In this document: positions 47,172 through 56,953 of the stretch, piece after piece
Layout of the letters: every line of letters begins with the position of its first letter
Numbering within the stretch: position 1 is the stretch's first letter
From: Astrocystis sublimbata
Taxonomy: Eukaryota > Ascomycota > Sordariomycetes > Xylariales > Xylariaceae
DNA: 64,000 nt
Direction: 5' to 3'
NCBI GenBank assembly: GCA_022453515.1
Contig: JAJNNY010000039.1
Span: 62,001-126,000 of the forward strand
Position numbers and translations under genes: made by a program
Notes under the pieces: model-generated
What the model was told of the DNA's origin: nothing
The model's input: the letters and a program-made list of their open reading frames with translations, nothing else
Databases searched by the model: none

Positions 47172-49429
47172 GTATACAGCAATAACGAGTGAATGAAATC
47201 AGCAGCAGGTGCTTACGTTGAGGCTATAAAATCCCAAGTCAATGTTTGTACTCAAGGAAAGCACGTGCCCTGGTTTGCCTCAATCCAATAGGCGATTCAC
47301 TAGATGTTTGTGGCCTGTCCAGCGCCATTCCATACTGCCTGCCATGTTTGTTAATGCTTTAGCAACCCCGCAAGCTCGGAGCACATGACACGAGAAGTCT
47401 GAGCTTGAGTAAATACTTACTGACAGCTTTAGATTCCCAGTTAATACCCTTGATGCCTCAACTCACGTGTCTACATCATAGAGCGAAGCAGTCTTTCAGG
47501 TGGTCCGCATAAATAGTGAGTTGGGTTCAATTCCTAACAGTACTATTGGTTTTTGCTGTTTCAGCTCATTTCATGGCAAGTGGAATCAAGACTGGATGTA
47601 CCTCGCCTTGGTCTTAAAGTCCCAGTTGTTACACACTAAACGCTATCCCCGTACTATAATTGTGAATGTTGGCACGTAGATGAAATTATTATTTGCCTAC
47701 GGCTATCATTCACAAATGGTAAAGCAAACAGAAGCAAACCCGTGCACAAACAAGGTCGGGCGTATGGGTCCTCTCGGCTGTGGTCCTCTCGGTCATAAGT
47801 GTCCAACTTAGTGAATCACTACCTCAGCTAGTGATAGAGCTTTTCAACTAGGTAGCTAGAAGAACAGTGATAGATTTACAATGAGTCTATTTCTTGTACT
47901 CAACCAACATACCTTAAGTAGGTAGGGGTGTAGAAAGCTCAAAATGTATCAGCTAAATACAAAAACATCCATAAATGCAAGTGTAGTCTCTAGGAATTGC
48001 TAGATTGTAGCAATGGCAACGAACAAGTCGCATTCACTTAATTACCTCTAAGGCAGATGAAGGTATTCAAATGGGATCTGTCGCGATAAGGGAACCGAAA
48101 GTCAACGAGCTGGAAGAGCAGCAACACGTGTTCGGAACTCTGATTTATATAGGGTTGCAATCATGTGTGTACGTAATTCATGACTTCCGTTGCCGTGGGT
48201 ATGGAGACGCGCCACTGAAGGGGCGATAGGGCAAAGTTATCCGTATAATGTGACATACGACTTCTTATTCCCGGTACTTTACCGAGGGCCTGGAGCGAAC
48301 GATGGTGTGGGACTGGGGATCCAATGTCGTATTGGAAGGGTCGCGATATCTGGCCGGTGTGGATCGTTAATGGCACCTATATCTGTCGGTATGTCTGCAT
48401 GTGTATAATCGCCACGATGAAATAGGAGCTCGCAAGCACGTTCGAGACCGGTGGAAGATAATCAGCTGTTGACAGCCCAACTTGTGTTCAGTCATGTAAT
48501 CGTATTTCAATAGTTCGAGAAAACACGTAGTACTCTTACTATCGTTCAATGCGCCATCAGTCGGTTATCGATTATGGTGTTGAGCGGAGCTGTGAGTCGA
48601 TGAGCCCACCGGGTATTTGGGGTAATTGGATCTGAAGCGGAGTCTTGACAAACGGAAAACTAAGAAGAAAAAAACACGACGGAAAGGTAAGGCAACAGAT
48701 GATTTACCTGTGTAGATACCTCTGTTTTCATTGCGATCACCCTTTACGAGGGTTTTTTTAGAGTCAACTTCGTGAGTGGTTATTTTTGAGATATTACTCC
48801 ACGTGTGAGACTCGGGAGATAGTAGTTTGAGGCATCATTCCAAATGCTTGGGTTACATCACACACAATTGATCGTAAGCTCAAAAGAAGAGGAAACGTGC
48901 TGCCGGTAGCGCCGGTATGTAATATATATGTCGGCCGCTTAGTCTTCGATGACGCTAGAGTCGCACGAAGCGCACCAAGGATTGACTAAAGCCGGCAGAC
49001 GGAAGCGAACACAGTGCACCTCGTGTGCTACCAGCAATTGGCGGACTGAAGTAGACTACCTGCCTGATGCTCCGTCGAATTAAGCGCGACTCGGTTAAAT
49101 GGTATGGAGCTTTCCAGATGCTGATCGTCAAGCTCCCCTGCCAAGCCCGCCTCACCTATCTACACGCATGCTGCACGTAGGCCGAAGGAGCAGTCTCTAG
49201 TCTTTCTATGAATCTCGTATTGCATCAGTGGCCCCGCTCCCCAAAAGCATAGAAACATATCATGTCGCCCGATACGTGACTGTTCTTCTCTACGCGACTG
49301 TGTTCTCCTCTTGCTGGGCTGAAATACTTAAAGACACTCCCCTATTGTGGCCGATATTACCAAATCTACTAACACCCGGGACATTGATCTAATTACTCAG
49401 GTTCTGCCACAGATATCCTTCCCTTCACC
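47172..49429. other. intergenic region
   Basis: About 2.3 kb between BTB copy B (-) and the secreted-protein gene (+), a divergent arrangement. Contains a short segment reminiscent of a decayed 5S rRNA gene (48253-48332). Otherwise nothing coding is supported. Confidence 0.45.
48253..48332 (+). pseudogene. possible decayed 5S rRNA fragment
   Basis: Begins ACATACGAC and ends GTCGTAT, which can pair as a 7-bp terminal helix, and between them has GAGGGCCTGGA and CTGGGGATCC, recalling the second half of ascomycete 5S rRNA. At about 80 bases it is too short and the B-loop half is missing, with no T-run after it. Dispersed 5S pseudogenes are known in this group, but the match could be chance. Confidence 0.2.
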
Positions 49430-50565
49430 ATGAGGACTACACTTCTGGCCACCGCGCTCTCCGCCGCCAGCGGCGTGCGCGGGGCGATAGACGCCACTGC
49501 CGTGCGGTCATACACGACCTACCAGTGCAACGCAGTCGGGGGCGTACGCGTGTCATTCGACAAGGACATGACCGTCATGCACGCGAGCTTTCCGGATCTA
49601 AATCTATACGTCGACACGCCATCCCACGGCTTTCCCCCGAGCTACTCGATCATGCACTGCTTGGCGGAAGTCGAGTTCAACGAGCAGGATTTCGGTTCCG
49701 GGTACAGGCAAGCTCGATTCGCCATCAAGGATGTTACGTGGACCGCCAAGAACCTCACCCTTGAAAAGGGTGACAACTTGAAGCAGCTGAGGGGGAAGAT
49801 CGATCTGAATGTTGAGGTCGACAATAAGACTAGCCCCGTCCATTACCCTATTGGTAAAGATAAGTACTCGGCAAACTTGGTGAGTTCAAACAATCAGCAT
49901 ACTGTTTTGGTCCTGCGGATTATAGGAGCACGTATGTCCGACGGGATCTAATTTTGATGTGATGTTTATAGGTGAACATCGACTTCAACCCGGCTGTCGC
50001 TGTAGACGAAGCTTTCAACGGTGAATACAAGGTCACGCAGAAGAACCCCAACCCTTATGTGAGTCGTGTTTGTTCGTTCATATGCGCTATACGTGTTCAG
50101 ACGGACAGCTGCGCTGCTCAACTGGCACAACTTTGTGACCAATTTTGTTTCAACCGAGGCATATAATCGCTGAAAGAAGAAAGTCGGTCGTGCTAATTTC
50201 TATCAAAAATCAGTTCACACCCTGCTTCCTCGGCCGATCCAGCCATGCCCTGAAGTTCGACTTTGACATTTACGCCACGACCGTTGACGGCGGTGTCAGC
50301 GCTGGCAAGTTGTTCCCATTTCCCATTTCTAGTTCACGTGCCGCGTGCAGTGACGGTCGCATAGCAGAAAAGCCATGAACAATCACTGACATGAATGAGT
50401 GTAGGTGGCTGGGATGTCGATTTCGGCCTCATCTATGAGGAGTGCCATTGGACTGAGAGCACGGATAACTGGGGTCAGACACAGATCAAGGCCTGGGAAA
50501 GCTGCTACTACCGCGAGGCGACGAATCAGACGGCTTCGAAAATGGGGCTACGTGGATTATATTAG
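49430..50565 (+). CDS. secreted protein of unknown function
   Basis: Exons 49430-49879, 49972-50058, 50214-50304 and 50405-50565 give 262 residues. MRTTLLATALSAASGVRGA is a clear signal peptide. The mature part is mixed strand-like sequence with Cys in YQCNAVGG, IMHCLAEV, FTPCFLG, EECHWT and ESCYYRE, and N-glycosylation sequons NLT, NKT and NQT, all consistent with an extracellular fold. No catalytic motif is recognised. The last intron (50305-50404) appears to use a GC donor, GCAAGT, which joins GGVSAG to GWDVDFGL; a GT donor at 50293 would also keep frame but loses four residues and fits the consensus poorly. It could be a cell-wall or effector-like protein; I do not recognise the family. 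Confidence 0.7.
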
Positions 50566-51354
50566 ACCTTATGTCGTGAAGCAGTTTGTCTTGATGGCTG
50601 TAGATGATGATGATGAATAAAAATTACTAATGTGGTTATGGCAATTTTGGACTTTGCTGTCGTGGACCGGTTTTGTGAAGTCTGATCACATGAATATACA
50701 AGCATCGTTCCTCCTTAGAATGTCCTTATTCTTGAATAAGTCTCAGAGTTGATTCCTGTAAATAAGGCTAAGGTTAAACAAACTTGTACGTGATGATACT
50801 CTGCATAGGGGATAGGTGATTATATTAACTTGCGCAGGAAAAGACAGGTTACTTTCGTAAATGCATAAGACACACCAACACCATTTTTACTCAGAGTATT
50901 TTATCCCAATCCTACATGGAGAATTCATGTGCATCAATCAATCGTACGAATAGCAGGCATTGTGATGCTGTAGATTCAAAATATCAGGGGCTACTTTAAA
51001 CTAAATAGTCATAAACTCAAATTGCCAGTTCGCAGTATTATGAGATGAGTAGCTACCTAGACGTTTTGTGCATTCCTGCGGAGCTGATAAAGATACCTAT
51101 GTAACTATAATGCCCGAGACTCCTCGAAACAACATGCCTGAGCTTGCTCTATAGACACACCTAGCCTGTGAGGGTAGGAGCAGGCTAAATTAGGTCAGAT
51201 GACCTACCTAGGCAGGTACCTACTGTACAAAACTCCAGGGCCCTTGGGCTTCTATCCTTCTAGCTTTCCTTCCTCCTTCTGCAGAGAATACAGATCCAGG
51301 TCTCCCAACAACAACTTGTGGCACTACCCTGTAGTAGTGCGAGACCCTTAGCAG

Positions 51355-51520
51355 TACGCGAGCCCTGACATCATAGCCGAGCTGTGGTCGTTACCTCCGG
51401 ACTACGCGCTGTCTGGGAGGAAGTCCTCAAAAGAGAGGGCCTATCGCATGCCGTGGAAGTGATCGGCGGAGGCCGTATTTCCGACGAATTTGTGGTGACC
51501 CCCGAAGTGAAATCGATCTC
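51355..51520 (+). pseudogene. relic of a HAD-superfamily hydrolase
   Basis: The frame starting at 51384 reads VVTSGLRAVWEEVLKREGL then VEVIGGGRISDEFVVTPEVK, which strongly resembles the second half of fungal HAD-type phosphatases (motif II Ser/Thr in VVTSG, then the GGGRI..FVVT.EVK block). Immediately upstream, the expected continuation (EPDIIAEL) is in a different frame, so there is at least one frameshift. In-frame stops lie upstream, and no Asp motif I or GDGxxD motif can be found nearby. A decayed gene fragment rather than an exon. Confidence 0.6.
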
Positions 51521-52286
51521 ATCGGAGATTAACAACGGGGACTGGGAAAGGGGACCACAAATGATTGAGCTTCAGGTCAGTTCGAATTGCTTTCTGTGAT
51601 CCATCACATACTTCATGAGCTCCATATTCGTCATGTTCCCAAATTCGCAGGTTACCAATGACCCCAGTATGCATAAATGAAGACTTGAGATGTGTACTGA
51701 GCGCAAACTCAAGTGGAAAAAGACTTCGTACTAATCCTGCAATTAACATCCTAACATTGTAAAGCAAGCCCGACAATGACTCGAGACTGTCTAGATCTCG
51801 GATCAAGTATGACAAACGAGCTGAAATCTAATGCATGTCTGGCGCGGGGCAGAATCTTAAGCTACCAACAATAATATTCTATTTGCCTCGGACCGTTACT
51901 CAGATCTTGGTTCAGGCAACCTGCGGTCTCTACGCTGATTGCTAGCGCGAACTAGAAAGTTGCACTTGTTGGTAACGCCACCTCTATTTCACCCGTTTTC
52001 TAGGTATCCAGCCGTTTCACGAACGCATATTGGTTGTCTCGGTGCTACCTTGATCGTACTATTTTTAAATCTCTAGTATTGAAAGCGAGACAAGAAACTG
52101 CGATCCTAGAGGTGCTGGTTAATTGTGCGAGTCATGGATTTGAACTTGCAAAAACGCCTGGGGCTGAGCGCAAATATATACGCCGAAACTAATGCATCTG
52201 GAGCCAACATATGATTATTAACTTGCATATCTGTGAGATGAGCAATACACTTGAGATGTCTACTTTACATACAGCTTCAACGTCGA

Positions 52287-52294
52287 GTATAAAG
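52287..52294 (+). promoter_or_regulatory. candidate TATA box (GTATAAAG) of the mini-protein gene
   Basis: Good TATA match 135 bp upstream of the ATG at 52429, followed by a pyrimidine/A-rich leader as in a normal fungal 5' UTR. Confidence 0.45.
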
Positions 52295-52428
52295 CGTGCT
52301 TGACATCTCACTTAAACTCATCTCACATCCCCAACCTGCACCTGCTCATCGTCTGCTTATCCATCAGCTCTTCCATCAGCCACAATTCTTATCTGAACAA
52401 TTTAAAGCACTCTTCACGCGCCTACACA

Positions 52429-52567
52429 ATGGCCGATCGCTGTGCACACCCCGAATGCACTTCCTGGGCTACCAGTGCTGGAAGATACTGCGTACATCGT
52501 AAGCGACCCCTCGGGAGTTAGTCTGACATTGCTAATTCGCCCAGACAAACCAGCTGGATCTCAGTAG
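52429..52567 (+). CDS. 30-residue Cys/His mini-protein
   Basis: Exons 52429-52498 and 52545-52567. The first exon encodes MADRCAHPECTSWATSAGRY then CVH; splicing adds HKPAGSQ and a stop. The 46-bp intron has a GTAAGC donor, a perfect GCTAAT branch site and a CCCAG acceptor, better than expected by chance. Cys5, Cys10, Cys20 and His22/His23 form a compact possible zinc site of the type CxxxxC...YCxHH found at the start of many fungal proteins. A TATA box lies upstream. Either a genuine small protein or the 5' remnant of a longer gene whose remainder is lost. Confidence 0.45.
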
Positions 52568-53658
52568 AGATCTTATGTCAAGCTTACCAGCAATGCGGAA
52601 TAGCACGGTGCTATGGGCGGAAGTAGTCGGATGGTCTTTTTTGATCCAGGTGATTTGAGTGGTTTTGAGAGACTGTGGAGGCATTTGGCGAATAAGTTGG
52701 GTTGTTCATGGAGAGTGTCACGGAGAGTCGCAGGGAAGTTCGGAATATGGCAATTTTACATAAACATTCGTTTGAAGACATTATCAATCACGGCATTGTA
52801 GTGTACCAACCACACTCATTGAACCCATAGTAGCAAATGGAATCGCGACTCAATTGTTGCTCAAACCATCATCCACAAGTCTCATTTTCGTACAATAAGA
52901 GTTATCTGAATGTTGCCAAAGACTCATGATGCCATATAGGCCGCGACTAAGCACACGGAATCCTCACGCTAATCAGCTGGCAGTAATTACATCAGGGTGT
53001 ATTTCCACATCCCGTTAAGGCCATGCGGATCAAGATATGGATGTATCCAGTACTATGTCACGGCCAATGCATGTCCTTGTTGGTTTCGAAGAAGAATTTG
53101 CACAAATCTTGCAAGTTGCGACAACAACACCAAAGCAGGCAGTGCTATTAAGTGGACGATCTAGTTTCGAATCGGCCCCTAGGCTGCTGCGCCTCGTGCA
53201 ACATGCACCTAACACGTCGGACTATCCACTAACAGCAGTACTTCCAGAGACCGAAGAATACCCGACGCCAATGAAGACATGGTATAAAGGTTAGCAGGTG
53301 CCTGGGAATAGGTAGTAAAGTAGCTATTCTCAGAATAGGTGATACGCTGAGTCCGCGTAGTATCATCTTCGCTATTGTTCGTTCCCCAGCATGAATCGCA
53401 CTTCATTAGATTCGCCTCTATGGTCCTGCGATTGGAAGGATTGCCAAAATCCAGGTGTCCAAAGAGCTGGGGACTGCCCTCTCTGTTACAGGCACTTATG
53501 TCGAAAACACATAGGAGATGACTGGCACAAATGCCCCAAACCAGAGGTTTGACGTCCTTTAGCTTGCCAAGAACCTGTTTGAACATCCAGCTGACTGCTT
53601 CCATTAGGTAAACTGGGACGAGTATGCTTCCCAGTACGTAGCAGCTGAGACGCGTCAA
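52568..53658. other. intergenic region upstream of the APH kinase
   Basis: About 1.1 kb. Short frames (for example 85 codons at 53037-53294 +, 149 codons at 53209-53658 -) have no recognisable domain. Likely promoter plus unassigned DNA. Confidence 0.45.
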
Positions 53659-54855
53659 ATGAACCAGCTATGTGCCAGAATCGACGGGGAAAAGCTGGGT
53701 GCGCGCGCTTCATCGCTGAGAGGAGGAATGCCATGCACAGTCAATCTGTCCAGGAAAGAACTGTCGTCTATGATGGGCGGGCAGAATTGTCATGCGGAGA
53801 TCACATTCCACGACGGCGTGAAGTGGCTCGCGCGGTTCCGCGTTACGAATATGGCGTCGCCTCCACTAGAAGCGCGCGATTACATCCTGCAGAGCGAAGC
53901 GGCCACTATGGCCTTCGTGCAAGAGCATACGGCTATCCCGTCGCCGAAATTGCACGATTGGGGGTGCGAGTCAGATGCCGAAAACCCGTTAGGAGCAGTC
54001 GGCTATATCTTGATGGAGAAGATGCCAGGGAGACCTCTAGATTGGCAAATGGCGACGACGTCGCAGAAAGAGAAGGTGATGCAACAACTCGTCGACGTCT
54101 TTCTCGAGATTGAGAAACACCCCTTCGACGCTGTTGGGTCACTTATCCCATCGAAGGATAAATCCAACACCTTTGAAGTGTCAGGCATCGCGCACCATGC
54201 GATATACTACCAACGCCCCAGGGGCCCCAAAGGCCCCTTCCCGTCATCCCTGGAGGCGGCGCGTAGCGCTATCAAGTTGTATCTTGCCATGATAGCGAGT
54301 GGCGAAATCGGTGCTTCCTGGCCGATAGACGTGTACCTCGTGCACCGGTATCGTCTGGATCTGCTTGACTGGGTTGGAGAAGACTTATTCAGAGACGACA
54401 AGTTCTACCTCAAGCACCCAGACGACAAGGGCGATCATATCCTCGTGGACGACGACTTCGACATTACGGGTATCATAGACTGGGAATGGTGTCGCACCGT
54501 GTCCAGGGAGGAGGCCTTCTCGTCTCCGTGCATGATGTGGCCTGTCGCGAAGTTTTATGATGGGTCGAATGAGCATTCGGATGAAGAAGTGCGACTCGCT
54601 GCGATTTTTCGTGAGAGAGGTCGCGATGATTTAGCAAGCTGTGTTGTGGAGGGGAGAAGAGTGCAGCGGCTGTTTTTCGGACTTGGTGCTGGGACGGGAT
54701 CTTATGGCGAGAGGAAGACGTTGATTGACCTCTTCATGGGTCTTAAACGGGCTTTTGATCCTGGGGAGGAAGGGTGGGAAGAATGGCGTGCCAAGGCTTT
54801 GGATGAATGGAAGGACGACGAGTTATTGCAGGGTCTTATACAGAGTCACGGTTGA
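53659..54855 (+). CDS. APH-type phosphotransferase (aminoglycoside phosphotransferase fold)
   Basis: A single exon of 398 residues. The kinase-like fold is visible: a nucleotide-binding lobe (ITFHDGVKWLARFRV), the hinge (GYILMEKMPGRPLDW), and the catalytic segment LKHPDDKGDHILVD followed by FDITGIIDWEW, the metal-binding DFG-like Asp. In this subfamily the usual HGDxHxxN catalytic loop is altered to HPDDKGDH, with His in place of the Asn that coordinates metal, a variant common in large fungal APH expansions. Substrate unknown; members phosphorylate small hydroxylated molecules. It lies 499 bp upstream of an acyl-CoA dehydrogenase gene on the same strand and 2.1 kb downstream of a HAD-hydrolase relic. 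Confidence 0.82.
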   Translation: MNQLCARIDGEKLGARASSLRGGMPCTVNLSRKELSSMMGGQNCHAEITFHDGVKWLARFRVTNMASPPLEARDYILQSEAATMAFVQEHTAIPSPKLHDWGCESDAENPLGAVGYILMEKMPGRPLDWQMATTSQKEKVMQQLVDVFLEIEKHPFDAVGSLIPSKDKSNTFEVSGIAHHAIYYQRPRGPKGPFPSSLEAARSAIKLYLAMIASGEIGASWPIDVYLVHRYRLDLLDWVGEDLFRDDKFYLKHPDDKGDHILVDDDFDITGIIDWEWCRTVSREEAFSSPCMMWPVAKFYDGSNEHSDEEVRLAAIFRERGRDDLASCVVEGRRVQRLFFGLGAGTGSYGERKTLIDLFMGLKRAFDPGEEGWEEWRAKALDEWKDDELLQGLIQSHG

Positions 54856-55354
54856 TGCTTAGATCTCTCAATTTAAAGCCTGTGCGACTAGTGTCTATGT
54901 TCCCATATGAGAATCACAAGTTGTGATCATGAATAAAAAAGGTTCAATTACAACGTTCAATTAATTGATAGTTGCTTTGGACACTTAATAACGGTTGGAG
55001 GTGCTAAGAGGTACTTGTACCTAACTGACCCCGCCTTTTCCCGCCTTCTAGTGGTGTTTAGTGGACTTCAACCCCGGACCGTTCCACGGCTTGGGCCGAG
55101 GCTTGTTTCCCCACACCGCGGCCTACGACTTACAAGAAAGGGAGGGCCCTCAGGGATTCCGTATGACTTATCAGCTGTTTGTTGCCCAGGTTTCGAATCC
55201 CACGATCTTTTACTTACTTCCTAAATTTGGCGAGGTGCCACTTTGCTCTCATATGTAAACAAACAAATTCAGCCTCTATCTAATGCACAGTATAACATCT
55301 CAGTACAGTTAAACTCTAAAGCAGTTGGTTTTGTATTGTTGTAATTGTTTCGCG
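54856..55354. other. intergenic region between APH kinase and acyl-CoA dehydrogenase
   Basis: 499 bp, 3' flank of the kinase and promoter of the dehydrogenase. Two overlapping open frames (55015-55258) have no recognisable domain. Confidence 0.5.
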
Positions 55355-56953
55355 ATGGCCGCCCCGGTCCCCTTCTCCGAGCCCGCCTGGCTACAAGGCC
55401 TGCCCTCCGCAATCTACACCCAATCCCACCGTAACTTCCAAGCGGCCATCCGGCCCTTCATCCAGAAACACCTGGTGGACCACGCGCTCGAATGGGACAA
55501 AGCCGAGAGGGTCCCCGAGCACGTGTTCGCCGACTTCGCCAAGGCCAACATGCTCGTGCCCTGTCTCCCAGCACCACTCCCCGTCGAATGGCTGAAGCGC
55601 TGCGGGATTCACGAGCTTTTGGGCGGTGTGAAGGTCGAGGACTTCGACTACATCCACTCCGTCATCTATAGTGATGAGATGTCGCGCGCCGGACTGGCGG
55701 GCCCGCCCGGCAGCATGACGACGGGTATGGCGTTTGGCGTCCCGCCAATTATCAAGTTTGGAAATCAGGCGACGAAGGAGAAGTATCTCCCGGATCTCCT
55801 GACAGGGAGGAAGAGGAGCTGTATTGCGATTACGGAGCCGGATGCCGGCAGTGATGTTGCGGGCATCACGACGACGGCGGTTAAGAGCGAGTGTGGCAAG
55901 TTTTATATTGTGAATGGGACGAAGAAATGGTAAGTTTTATTCTCGCTCACTCACTCGTACCCGAGTTTCTCCGGTTTGGTTTCGTGGTGTTTGTTGTCAG
56001 TGGTGATCTCAGACTATACTAACAAGAAAGCATAGGATCACAAACGGCATCTGGGCAGACGTATCAAGCATGGCCGTGCGGACCGGCCCGCCAGGGTCCG
56101 GCGCCGCGGGCCTGTCCATGCTAGTCGTGCCCCTGAAGAACCACCCTGGCGTCACCATGCGCCGCATCAAGGTCGGCGGCCAAGTGTCTGCTGGCACGAC
56201 CTTCATCGAGCTCGACGACGTCAAGGTACCCGTCGAGAACCTTCTCGGCGTCGAGGGCCAGGGCATGCGCTACGTCATGACCAATTTCAACCATGAGCGA
56301 CTCACTATTGCCGTAGGCTTTGTTCGCCAGGCTAGGGTTGCGCTCGCGGCTACTGTTGAGCACGTCATGAAGCGCGAGGCTTTTGGGAAGGCACTGAGTA
56401 AGTATCATGCCAATTATAATTTCCGATACAAAATGTATCGCAACTGCAAGTCTAATAATTTGTTATGCATATAGTGGAACAGCCTGTCGTCCGTCACCGT
56501 CTAGCAAAGGCAGGAGGTCTTCTGGAGACAAGCTGGGCCTGGGTCGAGCAGTTCGCCTATCAGATGGCGCACATGCCCAAAGACGACGCCGACCGCGAGC
56601 TCGGCGGCATGACCGCTCTTCTCAAGGCACAGTGCGGCATGGTCTTCAAGGAATGCGCAGACACGGCCATTCTCCTCTTCGGTGGGCTTGGGTACACCCG
56701 CAGTGGCCAGGGCGAGCTGATTGAGAGTAAGTTACTCACTGCTTATCATATTCGTCTAAGATGAATAGGCAAGATCGGTCTTTAAGATACTCATGTGTAC
56801 TGATTTTCTTCGCGAATAGTGATCTACCGCGAGGTCCCGGGCGCGAGAATCCCGGGAGGCTCGGAGGATGTCCTGTTGGACTTGGCGGTGAGACAGCTTG
56901 TGAAGCTGTATCAGGCCAAGACGAAGGCGCTCGATGCTAAGCCTAGGATCTAG
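55355..56953 (+). CDS. acyl-CoA dehydrogenase
   Basis: Exons 55355-55929, 56036-56397, 56475-56726 and 56820-56953 give 440 residues. Family signature IAITEPDAGSDVAGI and FIELDDVKVPVENLLG are clear, as is KREAFGKAL of the C-terminal helical bundle and GGLGYTRSGQGELIE. It oxidises an acyl-CoA to the 2-enoyl-CoA with FAD. At the usual catalytic Glu site near the C-terminus this protein has IPGGSED, with Gly as in LCAD and isovaleryl-CoA dehydrogenase, while Glu279 in NFNHERL aligns with the alternative catalytic Glu of those two enzymes. There is no obvious N-terminal targeting leader and no peroxisomal SKL-type C-terminus (it ends AKPRI), so location is open. All introns are canonical. Confidence 0.92.

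Larger units (their letters stand above)
50566..52428. other. intergenic region carrying a gene relic
   Basis: AT-richer than its surroundings, with a HAD-hydrolase relic (51355-51520), a CCTACCTAGGCAGG motif near 51203 and the promoter of the mini-protein gene. No intact gene otherwise. Confidence 0.5.

Noticed and set aside
47521..47537. tRNA-like T-arm (TTGGGTTCAATTCCTAA)
   Set aside because: No matching acceptor stem or A-box at the proper distance upstream, so not called as a tRNA.
55015..55258. Two overlapping open frames before the acyl-CoA dehydrogenase
   Set aside because: No domain, no intron signals, and they lie in the expected promoter region.
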